64,000 bases of DNA from Pseudomonadota bacterium (GCA_013285445.1 CP053448.1:2587530-2651529), one strand, 5' to 3'; counted from the first letter of the stretch, positions 1 through 10,182 are shown. Program-made: numbers and translations. Notes: generated by a model from the sequence alone, not told the origin.

Positions 1-33
1 AATGCGCTTCTTTTCCGTGAAGGAGTAGCTCAT
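1..33 (-). CDS. rpoB: RNA polymerase beta subunit, first 11 codons only
   Basis: Reading the minus strand from the ATG at 33 gives MSYSFTEKKRI, the characteristic RpoB N-terminus. The gene runs off the left edge of the window. It is the next gene after rplL, as expected for the rplKAJL-rpoBC cluster. An AGGTGG sequence lies upstream of the ATG. Only 11 residues are visible, so identity rests on this short match plus strong synteny. Confidence 0.93.
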   Translation of the reverse strand, partial: MSYSFTEKKRI

Positions 34-124
34 GAGCTTCAATCCCACCTGATGTTGCGTCTGCCGGGACTTGGTTTACAATGCTGCCGTGGCACCCGAC
101 TCACGCCTGGGCAGCGATATGCGG

Positions 125-175
125 AGCTGTCACAAACAGCTGCGGGCCGGGCGTCCCGTGGACACCCAGCCCGGC
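125..175 (-). promoter_or_regulatory. paired hairpins in the rplL-rpoB intergenic region (attenuator candidate)
   Basis: Two hairpins lie between rplL and rpoB. One has stem AGCTGT/ACAGCT (125-130 and 136-141) with a 5-nt loop. The other has stem GCCGGGC/GCCCGGC (146-152 and 169-175) enclosing an inner GTCC/GGAC stem. Neither is followed by a U run on the minus strand. In E. coli this intergenic region carries a partial terminator and an RNase III site that set the L7/L12 to beta-subunit ratio. The same role here is inferred from position only. Confidence 0.5.
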
Positions 176-206
176 TGTGTTGCAGACAGACCAGCAAGCG
201 GAATGG

Positions 207-590
207 TTACTTGACCTCGACGGTCGCACCCGCCTCTTCCAGCTGCTTCTTGATGTCTTCCGACTCGTCTTTCGATGCGCCTTCCTTGATCGGAGCCGGT
301 GCACTTTCGACCAGATCCTTGGCCTCCTTCAGGCCCAGACCCGTAATTCCACGCACCGCCTTGATCACAGCAACCTTGTTGGAACCGAAGCTCGACAGGA
401 CAACATCGAATTCGGTCTTTTCTTCAGCGGCTTCGGCCTCACCACCACCGGCACCACCAGCGGCGGCCACGGCAACCGGTGCGGCTGCTGAAACACCGAA
501 CTTCTCTTCCATGGCTTCGATGAGGTCAACAACATCCATCACGCTCATGTTCGAAATGGTTTCGAGAATATCTTCCTTTGAAACGGCCAT
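207..590 (-). CDS. rplL: 50S ribosomal protein L7/L12
   Basis: This 127-residue acidic protein has the classic L7/L12 layout. An N-terminal helical dimerisation domain (residues 1-32) is followed by an Ala/Gly-rich hinge (about 35-55), then the C-terminal domain that recruits translation factors ([26 protein letters not shown]). It forms the stalk on L10 and stimulates EF-Tu and EF-G GTPase activity. Length matches the family (about 120-128). It lies 45 nt downstream of rplJ on the minus strand and is followed by rpoB. Its start follows a CAAGCA spacer near the end of the rplJ-rplL gap. Confidence 0.98.
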   Translation of the reverse strand: MAVSKEDILETISNMSVMDVVDLIEAMEEKFGVSAAAPVAVAAAGGAGGGEAEAAEEKTEFDVVLSSFGSNKVAVIKAVRGITGLGLKEAKDLVESAPAPIKEGASKDESEDIKKQLEEAGATVEVK

Positions 591-635
591 TGCTTGTTAC
601 TCCAGAATCACAAATTGATCGATTAAATGAAACAT

Positions 636-1163
636 TCAGGCAGCTTGCTTGCTGTCGCGTACCGCAGCAATCGTGCGAACCAGCTTGGCGTGCGGCTCGG
701 CAAGAGTACGAACGAACTTCTCGATCGGCGCCTTCATCACGCCCATCAGCATGGCGATCGCCTGATCCCGCGTCGGCAGCGACGCCAGACGCTCGAGCTC
801 ACTGGCATCGTGCAGCTCGGCGCCGACCGCCACCATGCGGGCAATCAGTTGATCATTGGTCTTGGCGAAATCCTTGACCAGCCGTGCCGCGGCGCCCGGA
901 TCCTCTGTCGAGAAGGCGAACAGCAGCGGACCGGAAAGACCCTCAGCCATGCATTCGAAGTCGGTACCCTCAACGGCTCGACGCACCAGCGTGTTTTTGG
1001 CCACCTTCAGGTAGACGCCCTCGCTGCGCGCTTGTCTGCGCAACTCGGTCATCTCGCTGACGGTCAGCCCGCGGTACTCGGCAGCGACCGCAGAGTGGGC
1101 AGACCGGGCCACTTCGGCCACTTCCGCCACCACTGCCTTTTTCTGCTCAAGTGTGAGCGCCAT
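636..1163 (-). CDS. rplJ: 50S ribosomal protein L10
   Basis: This 175-residue protein starts [15 protein letters not shown], matching L10. L10 anchors L7/L12 dimers to 23S rRNA at the stalk base. The motifs [16 protein letters not shown] and GPLLFAF are family hallmarks, and the C-terminal helix (about residues 140-175) is the L7/L12 docking helix. It is preceded by a 500-nt leader (1164-1663), which suits the autogenous control of rplJL described in E. coli. Length is close to the E. coli protein (165). Confidence 0.98.
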   Translation of the reverse strand: MALTLEQKKAVVAEVAEVARSAHSAVAAEYRGLTVSEMTELRRQARSEGVYLKVAKNTLVRRAVEGTDFECMAEGLSGPLLFAFSTEDPGAAARLVKDFAKTNDQLIARMVAVGAELHDASELERLASLPTRDQAIAMLMGVMKAPIEKFVRTLAEPHAKLVRTIAAVRDSKQAA

Positions 1164-1663
1164 TGGCTACCTCCATTGAGAAAACTTCCGCAAAACGACC
1201 GCGCATATGCCTGGCATCGTCCGGCAGCCCGGATACCGCAATGCTGCGGCTCCTGTGCTCCGGCAGACTGCGCCAGTCACACACTCGGCATGTCTTGCGA
1301 AACTTTTCAGTTTCAACCTCATTCGAGATTGTTACCAATCCACAGCGTTCCCGCCGTGGCCTCTGGTGGCCGTTTCTCCCGCAGTATCGGGATAATCGGG
1401 CGACACCATCTGCGCGGGCGACGCTTTCGCACCATTAACGCTGCCGGCTGTCCGGCAAGCGACCCGCGGTCTTGGACGGGCACCTCCCCTGAGGGAAGCG
1501 AACGCCCGGAAGAAGGAAAGGTTCCAGGTTTCAGGTTTCAGGTTTCAGGGCGGGCCTTGGTGAGCCTCGTGTCTCACTTCCGGCCTTGCACTGATTCCTG
1601 CTCCTTGTCACCTGGCCTCCAATCCTCCTCCAATTTTTTTCCTGAAACCGGAAACCTTCAGTT
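1164..1663 (-). other. rplA-rplJ intergenic region / L10 leader
   Basis: This 500-nt non-coding stretch sits between rplA and rplJ on the minus strand. The rplA-proximal part holds a heptamer-repeat inverted repeat (1520-1656). The rplJ-proximal part is where an L10-binding leader would lie in other gammaproteobacteria. I could not identify a confident promoter or the exact L10 site by eye. Open frames across it look like shadows with no recognisable product. Confidence 0.5.
1520..1656. repeat. heptamer (GGTTTCA)n inverted repeat
   Basis: Four direct heptads, GGTTCCA followed by three GGTTTCA, occupy 1520-1547. The complementary arm CCTGAAACCGGAAACC is at 1641-1656, immediately downstream of the rplA stop. 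The arms are about 90 nt apart and could pair into a long stem. A run of seven T lies at 1634-1640 on the plus strand. A similarly built repeat lies beyond tuf at 4015-4098. It may act in termination or RNA stability (inference). Confidence 0.7.
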
Positions 1664-2359
1664 TCAAACGCCCAGACTGCCCGTATCCACGCTCAGCCCC
1701 GGGCCCATCGTGGTCGATACCGCGATCTTGCGCAGGTACTGGCCCTTGGCCGCCGGCGGCTTGGCCTTGACCAGTTCGCTGACCAGGGCCGTCAGATTCT
1801 CGCCCAGCGCCTCGGGCGCAAAATCGACCTTGCCGATTGTGGTATGCACGATACCGCCCTTGTCGGTGCGGTATTGCACCTGGCCGGCCTTGGCGTTCTT
1901 CACCGCGGTCTCGACATCGGTCGTGACCGTACCCACCTTGGGATTGGGCATCAGACCGCGTGGACCGAGAATCTGGCCGAGCTTGCCGACAACACGCATC
2001 GCATCCGGCGTCGCAATGCAAACGTCGAAATCGATCTGACCACCCTTGATGGTTTCGGCCAGATCATCCATGCCGACAATATCGGCGCCGGCCTCACTGG
2101 CCTTGTCGGCATTATCGCCCTGGGCAAAAACCGCTACGCGTACCGATTTACCAGTGCCGTGCGGCAGCACAAGCGCGCCGCGCACGACCTGATCAGACTT
2201 GCGCGGATCCACACCCAGGCGAATGGCCACATCCACCGACTCGGTGAACTTCACCTTGCTGAACGACTTCAGAAGGCCAATGGCCTCGTCGAGCGCATAG
2301 GCCTTGCCCGGCTCGATCTGTTCGCGAATCGCACGAACCCGCTTTGATTTTCTGGCCAT
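1664..2359 (-). CDS. rplA: 50S ribosomal protein L1
   Basis: L1 protein of 231 residues; it binds 23S rRNA at the L1 stalk and, in E. coli, represses the L11 operon. Visible motifs are [24 protein letters not shown] and [15 protein letters not shown] place the start at the ATG at 2359, whose first base overlaps the rplK TGA stop (ATGA). A GTG one codon upstream is the alternative. Length matches the usual 230-234. Confidence 0.97.
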   Translation of the reverse strand: MARKSKRVRAIREQIEPGKAYALDEAIGLLKSFSKVKFTESVDVAIRLGVDPRKSDQVVRGALVLPHGTGKSVRVAVFAQGDNADKASEAGADIVGMDDLAETIKGGQIDFDVCIATPDAMRVVGKLGQILGPRGLMPNPKVGTVTTDVETAVKNAKAGQVQYRTDKGGIVHTTIGKVDFAPEALGENLTALVSELVKAKPPAAKGQYLRKIAVSTTMGPGLSVDTGSLGV

Positions 2360-2793
2360 CACTCGACTCCTTCCACGTTCAGACCCATGCTGCGAGCGCT
2401 GCCGGCGATGGTGCGCACCGCGGCATCCATATCAGCAGCCGTCAGGTCCGGCTCTTTCATGCGCGCAATCTCTTCGAGCTGATCACGGCTGACGGTACCC
2501 ACCTTGCGGGTATTCGGCTCACCGCTACCCTTCTGGATCTTGGCGGCCTTGCGCAGCAGCACAGCAGCGGGGGGTGTCTTGGTGATAAAGCTGAAACTGC
2601 GGTCGCTGTAGACCGTGATCACCACCGGAATCGGCAGCCCGGGTTCGGTATCCTGAGTCTGGGCATTGAAGGCCTTGCAGAACTCCATGATGTTGACACC
2701 ATGCTGTCCGAGTGCCGGCCCGACCGGTGGGCTCGGATTGGCCTGGCCGGCCGGCACCTGCAGTTTGATATAGCCCGTTACTTTCTTTGCCAT
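2359..2793 (-). CDS. rplK: 50S ribosomal protein L11
   Basis: This 144-residue protein starts [16 protein letters not shown] with the diagnostic [22 protein letters not shown] segment. L11 forms the GTPase-associated centre with 23S rRNA and, in E. coli, is needed for RelA activation. The C-terminal rRNA-binding domain (about 75-144) contains KGSGEPNT and GTARSMGL-like sequence (AGSARSMGL). It overlaps rplA by an ATGA and lies 202 nt downstream of nusG. That gap shows no clear feature. Confidence 0.98.
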   Translation of the reverse strand: MAKKVTGYIKLQVPAGQANPSPPVGPALGQHGVNIMEFCKAFNAQTQDTEPGLPIPVVITVYSDRSFSFITKTPPAAVLLRKAAKIQKGSGEPNTRKVGTVSRDQLEEIARMKEPDLTAADMDAAVRTIAGSARSMGLNVEGVE

Positions 2794-2995
2794 CTCTTAC
2801 GTCTCCTCGGGTTCAAGCGCCGGGCCATGTGAGACCACCGGCTCCCCGTATTGGTTCAGCTCCCGGATCGCGCCTTGCGCATCCGGCTCTCTACAACCTT
2901 CCTTCCCGCGGCCCCGAAGTCGCTCGAAGCCCGCCGGAAGAGATCCCGGTTGACGCTATCGCGCGCCCGGGATCGAGCAACAGCAACGCGCTGCG

Positions 2996-3529
2996 TTACA
3001 GCTTCTCGACCTGCTGGAAGTCCAGCTCGACCGGCGTCGAGCGACCGAAAATCGATACTGCCACTCGCAGCCGGCTCTTTTCGTAATTGATCTCTTCGAC
3101 CACACCGCTGAAATCATTGAACGGTCCTTCCGTGACCCGGACCATCTCGCCGGGCTCGAACAGCACCTTCGGACGCGGCTTGTCAACGCCTTCCTGGACC
3201 CGCTGCAAAATGGCGTCCGCCTCCGCCTGACTGATCGGCGCCGGGCGATCCTGACGCCCGCCGATAAAACCCATCACCTTCGGCACATCCTTGACCAGGT
3301 GCCAGGTGTCGTCATTCATTTCCATCTCCACCAGCACGTAGCCCGGAAAGAACTTGCGCTCGCTCTTGCGCTTGACGCCCTTTTTCATCTCCACCACTTC
3401 CTCGGTGGGGACGAGAATCTCGCCAAACTGGTCTTCCATGCCAGCGCGCCTGATGCGCTCCTCGAGCGATCGCTTGACCGTCTTCTCGAAACCCGAATAC
3501 GCGTGGACGACATACCACTGCTTCGCCAT
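2996..3529 (-). CDS. nusG: transcription termination/antitermination protein NusG
   Basis: Translation from the ATG at 3529 gives 177 residues starting [19 protein letters not shown]. The NGN domain occupies about 1-115 ([12 protein letters not shown]), and the C-terminal KOW domain about 122-177 contains [16 protein letters not shown]. NusG couples RNA polymerase to Rho, S10 and the ribosome. The frame stays open upstream, but the conserved N-terminus and the one-base overlap with the secE stop fix this start. Order secE-nusG-rplK is standard. Confidence 0.98.
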   Translation of the reverse strand: MAKQWYVVHAYSGFEKTVKRSLEERIRRAGMEDQFGEILVPTEEVVEMKKGVKRKSERKFFPGYVLVEMEMNDDTWHLVKDVPKVMGFIGGRQDRPAPISQAEADAILQRVQEGVDKPRPKVLFEPGEMVRVTEGPFNDFSGVVEEINYEKSRLRVAVSIFGRSTPVELDFQQVEKL

Positions 3530-3906
3530 CAACTGCCCCCGGCCGCGCCAATCAGGCGACGAACGATCCAGCCAAACAGCGAATCCATCAGAAACAGCAG
3601 CAGCGCCACGATAAACGTAATCACCAGGACAATCAGCGTGGTCTGCAGCGTTTCGTCGCGCGTGGGCCAGACGACCTTGCGCCGCTCCACGTCCGACTCG
3701 CGCAAAAAGGAATAAAAATCCCGACCCCGGGTACTCTGCCCGAATACGGCGGCCGCAATGCCAACCGCAGCCAGCAATCCAATCACGCGCACCAGCGTCA
3801 TGACTTCGCCGGAGAAATAGTAAAAACCGTAGATACCGCCGGCCAGGACCAGCAGTGATACGGCCCACAACAAGTGGTCGCGTGGAGACGTCTTTTCGGC
3901 AGCCAT
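3529..3906 (-). CDS. secE: preprotein translocase subunit SecE
   Basis: This 125-residue protein has three predicted membrane segments (about 12-31, 38-56 and 90-118), as in the E. coli-type SecE. The conserved cytoplasmic amphipathic segment reads [14 protein letters not shown] sequence, here [11 protein letters not shown]. SecE clamps SecY in the SecYEG channel. It overlaps the nusG start (ATGA) and is translated with it. A tRNA-Trp gene lies just upstream. Confidence 0.96.
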   Translation of the reverse strand: MAAEKTSPRDHLLWAVSLLVLAGGIYGFYYFSGEVMTLVRVIGLLAAVGIAAAVFGQSTRGRDFYSFLRESDVERRKVVWPTRDETLQTTLIVLVITFIVALLLFLMDSLFGWIVRRLIGAAGGS

Positions 3907-3929
3907 TCGTCGCCTTCTGTTCGATTCAG

Positions 3930-4005
<76 letters not shown>

Positions 4006-4014
4006 ATGGAACTC

Positions 4015-4098
4015 GGTTTACGGTTTACGGTTTACGGTTTCCGGTTTACGGTTCGCTTCGAGCCGGTCCCGTAAACCATTTACCGTGCTCCGTAAACC
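4015..4098. repeat. heptamer (GGTTTAC)n inverted repeat downstream of tuf
   Basis: Six heptads run from 4015 to 4056: GGTTTAC three times, GGTTTCC, GGTTTAC and a degenerate GGTTCGC. Complementary GTAAACC units follow at 4071-4077 and 4092-4098. The block lies just after the tuf stop and before tRNA-Trp, so the transcript could form alternative hairpins there. It resembles the GGTTTCA block at 1520-1656 in design but not in exact sequence. Confidence 0.75.
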
Positions 4099-4100
4099 GC

Positions 4101-5291
<1,191 letters not shown>

Positions 5292-5337
5292 GCCTCAAAA
5301 CTCCGTTGTTTGCCTTTTTGAATTGTTCGCTAATCTA

Positions 5338-5413
<76 letters not shown>

Positions 5414-5422
5414 AGCGATATC

Positions 5423-5496
5423 TGGAGCGGGTGATCGGAATCGAACCGACATCATCAGCTTGGAAGGCTGAGGTTCTACCGTTGAACTACACCCGC
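5423..5496 (-). tRNA. tRNA-Gly (anticodon TCC)
   Basis: A 74-nt cloverleaf on the minus strand with acceptor GCGGGTG/CACCCGC, T discriminator and encoded CCA. The anticodon arm TCAGC-CTTCCAA-GCTGA gives TCC, the same specificity as E. coli glyT in the equivalent cluster. Confidence 0.97.
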
Positions 5497-5528
5497 CTGA
5501 TCGTGTGGCTCTTCCAAACCTCGAATTC

Positions 5529-5613
5529 TGGTGGAGGGGGCAGGATTCGAACCTGCGAAGGCTAAGCCAGCAGATTTACAGTCTGCCCTCGTTGACCGCT
5601 TGAGTACCCCTCC
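5529..5613 (-). tRNA. tRNA-Tyr (anticodon GTA)
   Basis: An 85-nt class II tRNA with a long variable arm on the minus strand. Acceptor is GGAGGGG/CCCCTCC with A discriminator and encoded CCA. Anticodon arm GCAGA-CTGTAAA-TCTGC gives GTA. It is the first gene of the tRNA-tuf transcript. Confidence 0.97.
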
Positions 5614-5674
5614 GGAAAATCTGGCCCTGCTCGATTTCGCTTCCGGCTACCCGATATTCCAGACGAAGCCCGCA

Positions 5675-5703
5675 ATTCTCGCCGATGTCGCAGCGCAAGT
5701 CAA
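5675..5703 (-). promoter_or_regulatory. sigma70-type promoter for the tRNA-Tyr/tuf transcript
   Basis: On the minus strand a TTGACT -35 box (5698-5703) is separated by 17 nt from a GAGAAT -10 box (5675-5680). A GC-rich stretch (TGCGGGC) follows where a stringent-control discriminator would sit. The predicted start is about 55 nt upstream of tRNA-Tyr. Box match and spacing are good; function is inferred. Confidence 0.6.
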
Positions 5704-5722
5704 CCGGATCAAACAGGCCTGT

Positions 5723-6679
5723 TCAGCGCCCGGAATGGATCCGGCGCAGGTGACGGCCCACGGCCAGCCAGGACCCGGCAACCCCGAGCGCACCGCTGCC
5801 GCCAATCAGCATCGCGCTGACGGCCATCGATGGCGGTTGCAGCGCAAAACCGGAGGCGTAGGCACCGCTGAGCAGATCAACCGGCTCGGCCAGAGCGAGC
5901 AGCCCGACTCTGATGATCAGCCAGGCCAGCACCCCCCCGGCCAGCCCGTACCAGAGCCCGGAGTACAGGAAGGGACGACGGACAAAGCTGCCCGTCGCCC
6001 CGACCAGCGTCATGACCTCGATCTCCTCGCGTTTGTGCTGGATATCGAGTCGGATGGTGTTGCCGACGATGAAGGCCACGGCCACGGCAAACAGCAGCGC
6101 CAGCAAGGCAACCACCTCCTCGAGCAGCGCGACCATCGCATCAAGGCGCTCCAGCCAGCGCAGATCGACAATCACCTGATCGACCTGGGGGTCGGCCTCC
6201 AAACGGGCCATCAGGGTGGGCACGTCGGCGGCAGGCGCGGGCGTGACCTCGAGTACCCAGGGCAGCGGATTGTCCGACACCAGACTGGTCAGGTCAGGCA
6301 AATCAAGCTGCCCGGCCATTTCGGCCAGTCCCTGGGCCGGGCTGACCGGATCGACGGCCACGATATCCGGCTGCGCGCTCCAGCGCGACGCCATGCGAAG
6401 CGCCTGGTCATCATCGAGCTCCGACGCCAGAAACACCGACAGCGTGTCGAGCCGCTCCCAGTCCGCCGTCATACGCGCCAGGTTGTCAAGCGCCACGAAC
6501 AGGCCGGACGGCAGGCTCAAGGTGATGGCCAGCACCACAATCGTCATGATCGAAGCCAGCGGCTGGCGAATCAGCGTGCCGAGCGACGACAACAGACTGT
6601 AGGCATGCCGCCGCGCCCAGGCGCGCAGGCCGCCTGCGCCAAGCGCGCCGGGCAGCCGATCACCGCGCCTGTGCCTCAT
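5723..6679 (-). CDS. ftsX: cell-division ABC transporter permease FtsX
   Basis: This 318-residue inner-membrane protein has one membrane segment near residues 42-66, a periplasmic domain (about 67-185), then three C-terminal segments (about 190-212, 240-262 and 282-305). That is the FtsX topology. The motifs EVTPAPAADVPTL and KREEIEVMTLVGAT are typical. FtsEX recruits and activates periplasmic amidase regulators such as EnvC during septation. The start overlaps the ftsE stop (ATGA). Unlike in E. coli, no ftsY is present upstream; the neighbours are type II secretion genes. Confidence 0.95.
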   Translation of the reverse strand: MRHRRGDRLPGALGAGGLRAWARRHAYSLLSSLGTLIRQPLASIMTIVVLAITLSLPSGLFVALDNLARMTADWERLDTLSVFLASELDDDQALRMASRWSAQPDIVAVDPVSPAQGLAEMAGQLDLPDLTSLVSDNPLPWVLEVTPAPAADVPTLMARLEADPQVDQVIVDLRWLERLDAMVALLEEVVALLALLFAVAVAFIVGNTIRLDIQHKREEIEVMTLVGATGSFVRRPFLYSGLWYGLAGGVLAWLIIRVGLLALAEPVDLLSGAYASGFALQPPSMAVSAMLIGGSGALGVAGSWLAVGRHLRRIHSGR

Positions 6680-7359
6680 TCGGAGCGCTCCGGCCGCGCC
6701 TCGACCTCATCGACCAGGCGACCATCGTCCAGAACCATCACGCGCCGACCCAAACGGCGAATCAGGTCCAGGTCGTGGCTGGCAATCAGAACGGTTGTTC
6801 CCAGCTCATTGAGCTGCACGAAGAACTGCATCAGGTCGGCTGACAGCTCCGGGTCGAGGTTACCGGTCGGCTCATCGGCCAGCAGCAGCGGGGGTTTGCC
6901 GACAATGGCGCGAGCAATACCGACCCGCTGCTGCTGTCCGCCTGAGAGCATCGGCGGATACATGCGCTGCTTGTCGAGCAGATCCACCTTGTCGAGCGCA
7001 GCATGCACACGCCGCCGGATCTCCGAGTAGGGCGCGCCGGCAATGACCAGCGGCAGGGCGACGTTATCGAAAATGCGGCGATCAGACAGCAGGGCATGGT
7101 CCTGAAAGACGATTCCGATGCAGCGACGCAGCCATGGAATCTGCCGGCGCGACATCTGGCCGATGTTGCGCCCGTCGAAAATGACCCGGCCGCGGCTCGG
7201 ACGCTCCAGCAGCGCGATCAGCTTGAGCAGCGTGGACTTGCCTGCCCCGGAGCGTCCGGTCAGAAACGCCAGCTCACCCCGCTGCAGCGAAAAGCTGACG
7301 TCGGTCAACGCCTGGACGCCGCCGGGGTAGCGCTTGGCGACCTGCTCGAACACGATCAT
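6676..7359 (-). CDS. ftsE: cell-division ABC transporter ATPase FtsE
   Basis: A 227-residue ABC ATPase starting MIVFEQVAKRYPGG. It has Walker A GRSGAGKST, signature LSGGQQQRV, Walker B LLADEPTGNLDP and the H-loop SHDL. The YPGG near the N-terminus and the length (E. coli 222) point to FtsE. I chose the ATG at 7359, 7 nt after the gspF stop, because GGGTGA overlapping that stop makes a Shine-Dalgarno site. A TTG at 7377 would add six residues. Tight spacing implies co-translation with gspF and ftsX. Confidence 0.95.
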   Translation of the reverse strand: MIVFEQVAKRYPGGVQALTDVSFSLQRGELAFLTGRSGAGKSTLLKLIALLERPSRGRVIFDGRNIGQMSRRQIPWLRRCIGIVFQDHALLSDRRIFDNVALPLVIAGAPYSEIRRRVHAALDKVDLLDKQRMYPPMLSGGQQQRVGIARAIVGKPPLLLADEPTGNLDPELSADLMQFFVQLNELGTTVLIASHDLDLIRRLGRRVMVLDDGRLVDEVEARPERSE

Positions 7360-7366
7360 CAGATCA

Positions 7367-8566
7367 TCACCCGACAAACTGGCTGATGCTCATGATCGGC
7401 AGCATGATCGCCAGAACGATATACAGCACGATCAGGCCGACGACCAGGATCAGCAGAGGCTGCAGCACCGCCAGCAGGACTTCGGTGGCCGACTCCAGAT
7501 CGCGTTCCTGCAACACGGCCGCCTGATCGAGCATCGGCGACAGCTCACCGGCACGCTCCCCACCGTGAATCAGCCGACGCGCCATGGGCGGCAGCCAGTC
7601 CACGGTCGTCAGCGCACCCGACAGCGACTGCCCTTCACGAACCTGGTCGGCCACCCGCTGGATATCGGCGCGCGCCTGGTGATTGCCCAGCACCTCGGCG
7701 GCCACCCGCAGCGCCTCGACCAGCGGCACGGCGCTGGCGGTCAGTATCGCCAGCGTGCGGGTCAGCGTGGCCGTCGCGCGCGCGCGCATGAGCCGGGCAA
7801 GCAACGGCAGACGCAGCACCAAGCGGTCAAAACGCCGTCTTGGCCCGGTTCGCGCCAACACCGCCATCGCAACGGCGGTCAACGCCGCCAGCGACAGCAA
7901 TACCCAGACGCCGTAGGACGCAATGAAATCCGACAAGGCCAGCAGACTTCGCGTCAGCAGCGGCAGATCCTGCCCGGCCTGCTCGAACACCCCGACCACC
8001 CGCGGCACCACATAGCCAATCAGGCCCCACACCACGGCGACGGCAACCCCGGTCAGGAGCATCGGGTAGACCAGGGCGACTGTCAGACCGCGGCGCATGA
8101 CTTCACGCTGCTCGGCATAGTCCGCCAGCCTCGCCAGCACGACGTCCAGTCGCCCGGCACGTTCACCAGCGGCGACCGATGCGGTGTAGAGCGTCGGAAA
8201 CAGACGTGGATGCTCGCTCATCGCCGCCGACAGGCTTTGACCCTCCATAACCCGCGCCCGAATGGCGCCGATCTGCCGACGCGAGCGTGCCCGGTCGGAC
8301 TGTTCGACCAGCACCGATAGCACCTCTTCCAGCGGCAGGCCGGCCTTGAGCAGCGCCGACATCTGGCGAAGCAGCAGCGCCCGTTCGCGACCGGATCCGG
8401 CAGCGGCAAAGGCCTGCCGCTGCTCGCCTTCGACGGCACCAACAGCCAGCGGCATCAGGCCGCGCTCCCTTAGCTGGGCACGCGCGGCACGCGCGCTATC
8501 GGCCTGGACCACACCACGTGTGGTCGAACCGGTGTCAGTCAATGCCTGGTATTCGTACGCTTGCAT
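7367..8566 (-). CDS. gspF: type II secretion inner-membrane platform protein GspF
   Basis: A 399-residue protein starting MQAYEYQALTDTGSTTRGVV, the canonical GspF N-terminus. It has two repeated T2SSF domains (about 65-190 and 270-390) and three membrane segments (about 168-192, 218-240 and 365-390). GspF is the inner-membrane platform that couples the GspE ATPase to pseudopilus assembly. It lies downstream of gspE on the minus strand with a 137-nt gap carrying a REP-like palindrome pair. FtsE follows immediately. Confidence 0.96.
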   Translation of the reverse strand: MQAYEYQALTDTGSTTRGVVQADSARAARAQLRERGLMPLAVGAVEGEQRQAFAAAGSGRERALLLRQMSALLKAGLPLEEVLSVLVEQSDRARSRRQIGAIRARVMEGQSLSAAMSEHPRLFPTLYTASVAAGERAGRLDVVLARLADYAEQREVMRRGLTVALVYPMLLTGVAVAVVWGLIGYVVPRVVGVFEQAGQDLPLLTRSLLALSDFIASYGVWVLLSLAALTAVAMAVLARTGPRRRFDRLVLRLPLLARLMRARATATLTRTLAILTASAVPLVEALRVAAEVLGNHQARADIQRVADQVREGQSLSGALTTVDWLPPMARRLIHGGERAGELSPMLDQAAVLQERDLESATEVLLAVLQPLLILVVGLIVLYIVLAIMLPIMSISQFVG

Positions 8567-8609
8567 TCGTTATCGGTTGCCGATGAGTCGGATCAGAGCC
8601 CGCGCAGGT

Positions 8610-8707
8610 GGCGGTCGCACCCCCGACGGACGAGGTTTCAGACCTGGCCACACATCGCTGCACGTGTACAGGTCGGGCCTGTCGTCCGTCGCGGATGCGC
8701 GACCTAC
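8610..8707. repeat. REP-like palindrome pair between gspE and gspF
   Basis: At 8610-8639 is a degenerate copy of the unit GTCGGGGTCGC-CCCCGACGGACGAGG found at 17452-17487. At 8683-8707 is a copy in inverse orientation (CGTCCGTCG...CGACCTAC) that runs into the 3' end of gspE. The pair could fold into a large hairpin and differentially stabilise the gspCDE part of the transcript (inference). Confidence 0.6.
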
Positions 8708-10182
8708 GCAGCTCTCGTTACACGCAACACCTCCTCGAGACTGGTCGTGCCGGCCAGCGCCTTGCGCCATCCATCCTCGAGAATGGATGGCGAGAGTTCC
8801 CGGGCCAGCGACTCCAGGGACTGCTCCGCGGCGCCGTCGTGAATCAGCGTTCGCAGGCGCTCGCTGACCGGCACCAGTTCGTAGATACCGGTCCGGCCGC
8901 GATAACCCGACTGCCCCTCCCCAAGCCCGGCGCGCGGACGATACAGCGTGGCCGGTTGGCCGGCGGGCAAGCCCAGGCGGCTCAGTTCTGCGGCAGAAAT
9001 CTCGTAGGGCTCACTGAGTTCGGCGTCAAGCACGCGCACCAGTCGCTGCGCCAATACCCCGATCAGGCTCGACGACAGCAGGAACGGCTCGATGCCCATG
9101 TCGACCAGACGTGTGATCGCGCCAACCGCGCTGTTGGTATGAAGAGTCGACAAGACCAGGTGTCCGGTCAGACTGGCCTGGACCGCAATACGGGCCGTCT
9201 CCAGATCGCGGATCTCCCCGACCATGACCACGTCGGGATCCTGCCTGAGGATCGCGCGCAGGCCGCGCGCGAAGGTCAGATCGACTCTTGGATTGACCTG
9301 GGTCTGACCGATGCCGTCGAGGTCGTACTCGATCGGATCCTCGACGGTCATGATGTTGCGGCTGCGGTCGTTGAGGCGCATCAGCGCGGCGTACAGGGTG
9401 GTCGACTTGCCCGAACCGGTCGGCCCGGTCACCAGCAAAATACCGTGCGGGCGCGCGATCAGCCCGGCCATGCGCTCGGTCGTGGCCGGATCCATGCCCA
9501 GTTCGGCCAGATCCAGCCTCCCGGCCTGCTTGTCGAGCAGCCTGAGCACGACGCGCTCGCCGTGACTTGACGGCAGGGTCGAGACACGCACATCCACCGG
9601 ACGGCCGGCAATGCGCAGGCCGATCCGGCCATCCTGCGGCAGCCGTTTCTCGGCAATATCGAGCCGCGCCATGACCTTGATCCGGGAGGTGATCAGTCCG
9701 GCCAGCCCGCGCGCTGGCGACATCACTTCGCGCAATACACCGTCCACCCGGAAGCGGATGGATAGCCGTTCCTCGAACGGCTCCAGATGGATATCGGACG
9801 CCCCCTCGCGAATGGCCTGAGTCAGCACCCCGTTGATCAAGCGGATGATCGGGGCATCGTCCTCACTTTCCAGCAAATCGGCCGGTTCGGGCAGGTCCTC
9901 GGCCAGCCGCGCCAGGTCGAGGTCGTCGCCCAGATCATCGGCAACCTGCCGCGCAGCTTCGTCTCCGGACTCGTAGAGGCGCACCACCAGCTGATCGAAA
10001 TCGGCTGCGTTCAAGCGCTCCAGCCGAACCGGACCGGCCATTCGCCTGCGCACTTCCTGAACCGCGGCGATATCAACCGGTTCGCGCGCAGCCAGGCGCA
10101 ACTGTCCGTCGGCGTCAGGGCCGACGACGGTTACACCGCGCTTGCGCGCAAAACCATAGCCGGGTCGAAAATCACTGCTCAT
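8704..10182 (-). CDS. gspE: type II secretion ATPase GspE, lacking the zinc tetracysteine motif
   Basis: A 492-residue secretion ATPase. It has an N1E-type domain (about 45-105), Walker A GPTGSGKS (253-260), an Asp box around NIMTVEDPIEY, Walker B DVVMVGEIRD (317-326) and a His box HLVLSTLHTN. It powers pseudopilus assembly. GspE proteins normally carry a CxxC-n-CxxC zinc site near the C-terminus. Here the equivalent stretch (about 383-421) has no cysteine, and I see none in the whole protein. It overlaps the gspD end by 11 nt. The last codons lie in a REP-like repeat. Confidence 0.95.
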   Translation of the reverse strand: MSSDFRPGYGFARKRGVTVVGPDADGQLRLAAREPVDIAAVQEVRRRMAGPVRLERLNAADFDQLVVRLYESGDEAARQVADDLGDDLDLARLAEDLPEPADLLESEDDAPIIRLINGVLTQAIREGASDIHLEPFEERLSIRFRVDGVLREVMSPARGLAGLITSRIKVMARLDIAEKRLPQDGRIGLRIAGRPVDVRVSTLPSSHGERVVLRLLDKQAGRLDLAELGMDPATTERMAGLIARPHGILLVTGPTGSGKSTTLYAALMRLNDRSRNIMTVEDPIEYDLDGIGQTQVNPRVDLTFARGLRAILRQDPDVVMVGEIRDLETARIAVQASLTGHLVLSTLHTNSAVGAITRLVDMGIEPFLLSSSLIGVLAQRLVRVLDAELSEPYEISAAELSRLGLPAGQPATLYRPRAGLGEGQSGYRGRTGIYELVPVSERLRTLIHDGAAEQSLESLARELSPSILEDGWRKALAGTTSLEEVLRVTRAA

